Assembly (NCBI GenBank): GCA_027451915.1
Contig: DAIDHU010000581.1
Coordinates: 1-11,080, forward strand
Length of the DNA: 11,080 nucleotides
Source: Thiomonas sp.
Lineage (GTDB): Bacteria > Pseudomonadota > Gammaproteobacteria > Burkholderiales > Burkholderiaceae_C
Direction of reading: 5' to 3'
Shown: piece after piece, positions 7,584 through 11,080 of the stretch
Layout: each line of letters opens with the position of its first letter
Numbering within the stretch: the stretch's first letter is position 1
Translations under genes and position numbers: made by a program
Notes under the pieces: model-generated
Databases searched by the model: none
The model's input: the letters and a program-made list of their open reading frames with translations, nothing else
Told to the model about the DNA's origin: nothing

Positions 7584-8951
7584 TCAGCGCGTCTCCCGCA
7601 GCGCGCGGCGCAGCGTCTCGGTGAGTTGCTCGATCTGCGCGCGCTCGATGATCAGGGGCGGCGACAACGCGATCGTGTCTCCGGTATAGCGCACCAGCGC
7701 CCCAAGTGCAAAGCAGCGCGCGAACACCTCCTGCCCGCGCAGGCCGGCGCCGTCGGCGCGGGGCTGCAGTTCCACGGCGCCCATGAGGCCGATGTTGCGG
7801 ATGTCGCGCACGTGCGGGGCGTCGCGCAGCGCGTGCAGCGCCTGCTCCCATTCGCTGTCCAGTCCGTCCCTGCGTACCCGTTCGAGCAGACCTTCCTCGG
7901 CGTACAGGCGCTGCGTGGCCAGCGTGGCGGCCGCGGCCAGCGGGTGCCCGGAATAGGTGTACCCGTGCGGCAGCTCGATGGCGCCCTGCGCGGCGGCGTC
8001 CAGCACGGTGTCGACCAGGTCCTCGCGCACGAACACCGCGCCCAGGGGCACGGTGCCGTTGTTGACCGCCTTGGCGGTGACCATGATGTCGGGGATCACG
8101 CCCAGGGCCTGTGCCGCGAAGGGCGCGCCCAGACGGCCGTAGCCGGTGATCACCTCGTCGAACACCAGCAGCAGGCCATGCTTGTCGCACAGCGCGCGCA
8201 GGCGCTGCAGGTAGCCCTGGGGAGGCACCAGCACGCCGGTGGATCCGGCCACGGGCTCGACGATCACCGCGGCGATGTTCGAGGCATCGTGCAGCTGCAC
8301 GATGCGCTCGAGCTCGTCGGCCAGGTGCGCCCCCCAGGCCGGCTGGCCGCGCGAGAAGCCCTGGTGCTCGAGGTCGTGGGTATGGGGCAGGTGATCCACG
8401 TGCGGCAGCAGCGCGCCGTGGAACACCTTGCGGTTGCCGGGAATGCCGCCCACCGAGATGCCGCCGAAGCCCACGCCGTGGTAGCCGCGCTCCCGGCCGA
8501 CGAACACGGTGCGCTGGCCCTGCCCGCGGGCGCGGTGGTAGGCCAGCGCGATCTTCAGCGCGGTGTCCACGCTTTCCGAACCCGAGTTGGTGAAGAACAC
8601 GCGCTTGAGCCGGCCCGGCGCGATGTCGGCCAGTACCTGCGCGGCCTCGAACTCCAGCGGATGCCCGAGCTGGAAGGAGGGCGCGTAGTCCATGCGCGCG
8701 GCCTGTTCCTGGATGGCGCGGGTGATGGGCTCGCGGCCGTGGCCGGCATTCACGCACCACAGCCCCGCCACGCCGTCGAGGATCTGGCGCCCGTCGTCGC
8801 TGCGGTAGTACATGCCGCTGGCCTGCACCAGCAGGCGCGGCGCGCTCTTGAAGGCGCGGTTGGCGGTGAAGGGCATCCACAGCGCCTGCATCGGCGGCGC
8901 CGCCTCGGGGCTCGCGGGCTGGGGGGACTGGGACTTCTCGCGTGCGTTCAT
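7584..8951 (-). CDS. Class III PLP-dependent aminotransferase, omega-amino acid:pyruvate (beta-alanine:pyruvate) type
   Basis: The product is 455 residues from ATG 8949-8951, typical for the class. Ordered landmarks are LWMPFTANRAFK near residue 24, the phosphate-binding TNSGSES at 121-127, GYHGV at 156-160, and FDEVITGYGRLG at 264-275 with Asp265 for the pyridine nitrogen. The PLP lysine is Lys294 in VTAKAVNNGTVPLGAV, followed by YTYSGHPLA at 331-339. Arg421 in VRYTGDTI aligns with the carboxylate-binding arginine of Pseudomonas omega-amino-acid:pyruvate transaminase. The family moves the amino group of beta-alanine or other omega-amino acids, or some amines, to pyruvate, giving alanine and an aldehyde or keto acid. 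The exact donor cannot be told from sequence. The frame is open to 9467, but GAGGAA (plus positions 8958-8963) six bases before the ATG fixes this start, and the upstream extension overlaps the divergent gene. That 115-base divergent gap shows no clear promoter. Confidence 0.9.
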   Translation of the reverse strand: MNAREKSQSPQPASPEAAPPMQALWMPFTANRAFKSAPRLLVQASGMYYRSDDGRQILDGVAGLWCVNAGHGREPITRAIQEQAARMDYAPSFQLGHPLEFEAAQVLADIAPGRLKRVFFTNSGSESVDTALKIALAYHRARGQGQRTVFVGRERGYHGVGFGGISVGGIPGNRKVFHGALLPHVDHLPHTHDLEHQGFSRGQPAWGAHLADELERIVQLHDASNIAAVIVEPVAGSTGVLVPPQGYLQRLRALCDKHGLLLVFDEVITGYGRLGAPFAAQALGVIPDIMVTAKAVNNGTVPLGAVFVREDLVDTVLDAAAQGAIELPHGYTYSGHPLAAAATLATQRLYAEEGLLERVRRDGLDSEWEQALHALRDAPHVRDIRNIGLMGAVELQPRADGAGLRGQEVFARCFALGALVRYTGDTIALSPPLIIERAQIEQLTETLRRALRETR

Positions 8952-9066
8952 GGCTGTTTCCTCGGAATGCGGAACAATGTACGGCATCGACTTGGCCCTG
9001 GCGCGCATGCCGGATTGCCGGACTTGCGTTGCCAGATCGTTCCGTTCACTTGCGCCTCCCCCGCTC

Positions 9067-9852
9067 ATGGCTCTGGGTCTGTACATCATCGGTGACGAAA
9101 TCCTGTCCGGCAAGCGGCAGGACAAGCATTTTTCCCGCGTGCAGCAACTGCTGGCCGCGCGCGGCATGCAATTGCAATGGGCGCAGTACCTGGGCGACGA
9201 TGCCCAGGTGCTGCGCGAGTCCCTGCGCGCCAGTTTCGAGCGCGGGGACACCGTGCTGAGCTGCGGGGGCATCGGCGCCACGCCGGACGACCACACCCGC
9301 GCCGCGGCCGCCGCCGCGCTCGGCCTGCCGCTGGAGCTGCATCCCGAGGCGGTCGCGCTGATTCGCCAGCGCATCCTGACGGCCTCGCTGGGAGACCCCG
9401 ACTCCGCGGCCAACCAGCAGCGCCTGCAGATGGGAAATTTTCCGCAGGGCGCGCAGATCATCCCCAACCCCTACAACCAGATTCCGGGGTTTTTCCTTCG
9501 GGAGCACTATTTCGTGCCCGGCTTCCCGGTGATGGCCTGGCCGATGATCGAGTGGGTGCTGGACACGCGCCTGCAGCACCTGCATCGCCCGGCCGGATAC
9601 CTGGAGCGCGGCCTGATCGTGCAGGGCGCCATGGAGTCCGAACTCACCCCGCTGATGCTGCGCATCGAACTCGAGCACGCGCAGGTGAAGGTCTACAGCC
9701 TGCCCAGCGTGGACGACCCCCAATGGGGCCGGCACATCGAGATCGGCGTCAAGGGCGAGCCCCTGCGCGTGCAGGCGGCCTTCGACACCCTGCGGCAGGG
9801 CTTGATCGCGCTCGGTGCGAACGTGCGCACCGAAACGGTGCGTTCAATCTGA
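9067..9852 (+). CDS. Stand-alone MoCF/CinA N-terminal-like molybdopterin-binding-fold protein
   Basis: The product is 261 residues from ATG 9067. The N-terminal half is the MoaB/MogA/CinA-N (MoCF_biosynth) fold: LGLYIIGDEILSGKRQDKH (residues 3-21) supplies the GDE motif, and LSCGGIGATPDDHT (64-77) the glycine-rich loop and Asp-Asp-His. Residues 122-165 add NFPQGAQIIPNP and FVPGFPVMAWPMIEW, as in CinA-type proteins. It lacks the CinA C-terminal nicotinamide-nucleotide amidase domain and is about 150 residues shorter than full CinA. Such short proteins are commonly labelled competence/damage-inducible protein A or molybdopterin-binding protein. Their substrate is unproven, and nucleotide (ADP-ribose or NAD-related) hydrolysis is a family-based guess. 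ATG 8977 and ATG 9007 are in frame upstream, but the conserved start MALGLYIIGDE favours 9067; no strong ribosome site is visible. It is divergent from the aminotransferase, and glnA control sites begin 4 bases after its stop. Confidence 0.85.
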   Translation: MALGLYIIGDEILSGKRQDKHFSRVQQLLAARGMQLQWAQYLGDDAQVLRESLRASFERGDTVLSCGGIGATPDDHTRAAAAAALGLPLELHPEAVALIRQRILTASLGDPDSAANQQRLQMGNFPQGAQIIPNPYNQIPGFFLREHYFVPGFPVMAWPMIEWVLDTRLQHLHRPAGYLERGLIVQGAMESELTPLMLRIELEHAQVKVYSLPSVDDPQWGRHIEIGVKGEPLRVQAAFDTLRQGLIALGANVRTETVRSI

Positions 9853-9855
9853 AAA

Positions 9856-9870
9856 GCACCACCCAGGTGC
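9856..9870. promoter_or_regulatory. NtrC box, distal, upstream of glnA
   Basis: GCACC (9856-9860) and GGTGC (9866-9870) form a perfect inverted repeat around 5 bases, an exact fit to the NtrC (GlnG) enhancer form GCACY-N5-RGTGC. Its centre lies about 164 bases before the transcription start predicted from the sigma-54 promoter. It begins 4 bases after the stop of the preceding gene. Confidence 0.8.
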
Positions 9871-9875
9871 GATGG

Positions 9876-9890
9876 GCACTGCCGTGGTGC
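9876..9890. promoter_or_regulatory. NtrC box, proximal, upstream of glnA
   Basis: GCACT (9876-9880), five bases, then GGTGC (9886-9890) fits GCACY-N5-RGTGC with one non-pairing position between arms. Centre-to-centre spacing to the distal box is exactly 20 bp, about two helical turns. That places two NtrC dimers on the same DNA face, as needed for cooperative binding and oligomer activation. The centre is near -144 relative to the predicted start. Confidence 0.78.
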
Positions 9891-9900
9891 GCCCGCCGGA

Positions 9901-9952
9901 GCGCCGCGGCGCGGCCGCCGTCCCTGCGTCGCACGAGAGCGCCCGGGCGCTC
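9901..9952. repeat. Two perfect GC-rich palindromes between glnA enhancer and promoter
   Basis: A 12-base palindrome GCGCCGCGGCGC lies at 9901-9912 and a 16-base palindrome GAGCGCCCGGGCGCTC at 9937-9952. Either could form a hairpin in RNA and stop transcripts leaving the CinA-like gene, though no T-run follows. They could also be protein-binding sites. The rest of the 291-base gap before glnA is accounted for by the NtrC boxes, the sigma-54 promoter and a long leader. Confidence 0.45.
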
Positions 9953-10000
9953 CGGACTTGCGCGCCCGGCCGCCGGACGCGGCGCGAAATCAACGGGGGA

Positions 10001-10016
10001 TGGCATGGATTCTGCT
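10001..10016 (+). promoter_or_regulatory. Sigma-54 (RpoN) -24/-12 promoter of glnA
   Basis: TGGCATGGATTCTGCT fits the -24/-12 consensus TGGCACG-N4-TTGCW with two mismatches (T for C after TGGCA, and C for the first T of TTGC). The invariant GG (10002-10003) and GC (10014-10015) are 12 bases apart, as required. Counting from the -12 C gives a predicted transcription start near 10027 and a leader of about 117 bases before glnA. The two upstream NtrC boxes strongly support the call. Confidence 0.8.
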
Positions 10017-10143
10017 AGATTTGCGAGCAGGGTCGAGCGAGCCCGGGAGCCGCCGCGTGGTCGGAGGTTCCAGCGGCTCTTGACCGGGCCGAAGCCGCGG
10101 GCCATTCCCCCACACAACCGCACATCATTCTTGGAGAACTTGC

Positions 10144-11080
10144 ATGACCAAACAGGTTGCTGACGTACTGAACATGGTGAAGGAAAACGACGTCAAGTTC
10201 GTCGATTTCCGTTTCACGGACACCCGCGGCAAGGAACAGCACGTGACCGTGCCGGTGTCGGCGTTCGATGAAGGCAAGTTCACCCAGGGTCATGCCTTCG
10301 ACGGCTCCTCGGTCGCCGGCTGGAAGGGCATCGAGGCCTCGGACATGCTGCTGATGCCCGACGCCAGCACCGCCAACATCGACCCGTTCATGGAAGAGAC
10401 CACGCTGCTGCTGCAGTGCGACGTGCTCGAACCCGGCGACGGCAAGCCCTACGACCGCGATCCCCGCTCCATCGCCAAGAAGGCCGAAGCCTTCCTGAAG
10501 GCCTCGGGCATCGGCGACACGGCCTACTTCGGTCCGGAACCCGAGTTCTTCATCTTCGACCAGGTGCGCTGGAACGTCGACATGTCCGGCTGTTTCGTGA
10601 AAATCGATTCCGACGAGGCCTCCTGGTCCACCGGCGAGAAGATCGAAGGCGGCAACATGGGCCACCGCCCCGCGGTCAAGGGCGGCTATTTCCCCGTGCC
10701 CCCCGTGGACAGCCTGCAGGACATCCGCTCCGAGATGTGCCTGATCCTCGAGCAGATGGGCGTGCCGGTGGAAGTGCACCATCACGAGGTGGCCGGTGCC
10801 GGCCAGTGCGAGATCGGCACCCGTTTCTCCACGCTGGTGCAGCGTGCCGACTGGACCCAGGTGCTCAAGTACGTGGTGCAGAACGTCGCCCACAGCTACG
10901 GCAAGACCGCGACCTTCATGCCCAAGCCGGTGGTGGGCGACAACGGCTCGGGCATGCACGTGCACCAGTCGATCTGGAAGGACGGCAAGAACCTGTTCGC
11001 CGGCAACGGCTATGCCGGGCTGTCCGAGTTCGCGCTGTTCTACATCGGCGGCATCATCAAGCACGCCCGCGCGCTCAATG
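10144..11080 (+). CDS. glnA: Glutamine synthetase type I (GlnA), N-terminal two thirds
   Basis: The frame opens at ATG 10144 and runs off the right edge after 312 codons; the full family length is about 470. GGAG (10133-10136) seven bases before the ATG is a good ribosome site. It makes glutamine from glutamate, ammonia and ATP in a cytoplasmic dodecamer. Visible active-site pieces match E. coli GlnA shifted by +3: the beta-grasp loop QGHAFDGSSVAGWKGI with Asp53; PEPEFFIFD with Glu132 and Glu134; HHHEVAGAGQCEI with Glu215 and Glu223; and NGSGMHVHQS with His272. These bind metal, ammonium and glutamate. The adenylylated tyrosine (397 in E. coli) lies beyond the window, so control by GlnE cannot be checked here. 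Upstream sigma-54 and NtrC sites predict induction in nitrogen starvation. In related bacteria ntrB and ntrC often follow glnA; that would be just outside. Confidence 0.97.
   Translation, partial: MTKQVADVLNMVKENDVKFVDFRFTDTRGKEQHVTVPVSAFDEGKFTQGHAFDGSSVAGWKGIEASDMLLMPDASTANIDPFMEETTLLLQCDVLEPGDGKPYDRDPRSIAKKAEAFLKASGIGDTAYFGPEPEFFIFDQVRWNVDMSGCFVKIDSDEASWSTGEKIEGGNMGHRPAVKGGYFPVPPVDSLQDIRSEMCLILEQMGVPVEVHHHEVAGAGQCEIGTRFSTLVQRADWTQVLKYVVQNVAHSYGKTATFMPKPVVGDNGSGMHVHQSIWKDGKNLFAGNGYAGLSEFALFYIGGIIKHARALN

Noticed and set aside
7431..9095. A 554-codon plus-strand frame opposite the aminotransferase
   Set aside because: It is antisense to a gene whose catalytic residues are all in place, and its translation shows His/Gln/Val-rich shadow composition with no family match.
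8952..9467. N-terminal extension of the aminotransferase frame to 9467
   Set aside because: The extension overlaps the conserved CinA-like gene on the other strand, and a good GAGGAA ribosome site sits before the internal ATG at 8951.
9988..10000. AATCAA as an IHF site before the glnA promoter
   Set aside because: The 5' half fits WATCAA, but the TTR half is absent (GGA instead), and it would sit right against the -24 element.
10080..10108. TTGACC followed 17 bases later by CATTCC as a sigma-70 promoter for glnA
   Set aside because: The -35 is good, but the -10 matches only two of six positions. It cannot be called on this evidence.
1..11080. Search for mobile elements, CRISPR, tRNA, toxin-antitoxin or defence genes
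   Set aside because: No transposase, integrase, regular spaced repeats, tRNA-like cloverleaf or defence-type domains were seen. Composition looks even across the window, and all genes are housekeeping or metabolic.

Overview
The window is very GC-rich, gene-dense chromosomal DNA that reads as a betaproteobacterium, most likely of the order Burkholderiales. The evidence is the fdsC-fdsD tail of an NAD-linked formate dehydrogenase operon, a beta-type TamA/TamB pair, and a class I glutamine synthetase of burkholderial character. I cannot name the genus from sequence alone. I see no rRNA, tRNA, CRISPR array, insertion sequence, phage gene or integration scar. All eight genes look native and intact; the two at the edges are cut only by the window ends.

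Layout. Positions 1-485 (+) hold the end of an fds operon: the C-terminus of an FdhD/FdsC sulfurtransferase and, overlapping it by 4 bases, the small delta subunit FdsD. A PaiB-family FMN-binding protein (512-1147, -) faces this operon tail to tail. After a roughly 170-base divergent spacer come tamA (about 1316-3148, +) and tamB (3148-6963, +), which share one base in TGATG. These encode the outer-membrane Omp85 barrel and the inner-membrane-anchored, envelope-spanning partner of the translocation and assembly module. The spacer contains four imperfect 14-bp tandem repeats ending at the tamA start.

Convergent with tamB is a minus-strand pair: a class III omega-amino-acid:pyruvate aminotransferase (7584-8951) followed 57 bases later by a small glycine-zipper membrane protein (7017-7526). 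Divergent from the aminotransferase is a stand-alone MoCF/CinA-like protein (9067-9852, +). Last is the first two thirds of glnA (10144 to the window end, +).

The clearest regulatory structure lies in front of glnA. Two inverted repeats fitting the NtrC box GCACY-N5-RGTGC sit exactly 20 bp apart, starting 4 bases after the upstream stop codon. A -24/-12 (sigma-54) promoter with correct GG/GC spacing follows at 10001-10016. This is the textbook nitrogen-starvation arrangement, so glnA here is very probably under NtrC/RpoN control. Two perfect GC-rich palindromes lie between enhancer and promoter.

I found no convincing undescribed multi-gene system. The points worth a second look are the glnA control region, the 14-bp repeat array before tamA, and the stand-alone CinA-like gene beside the aminotransferase.
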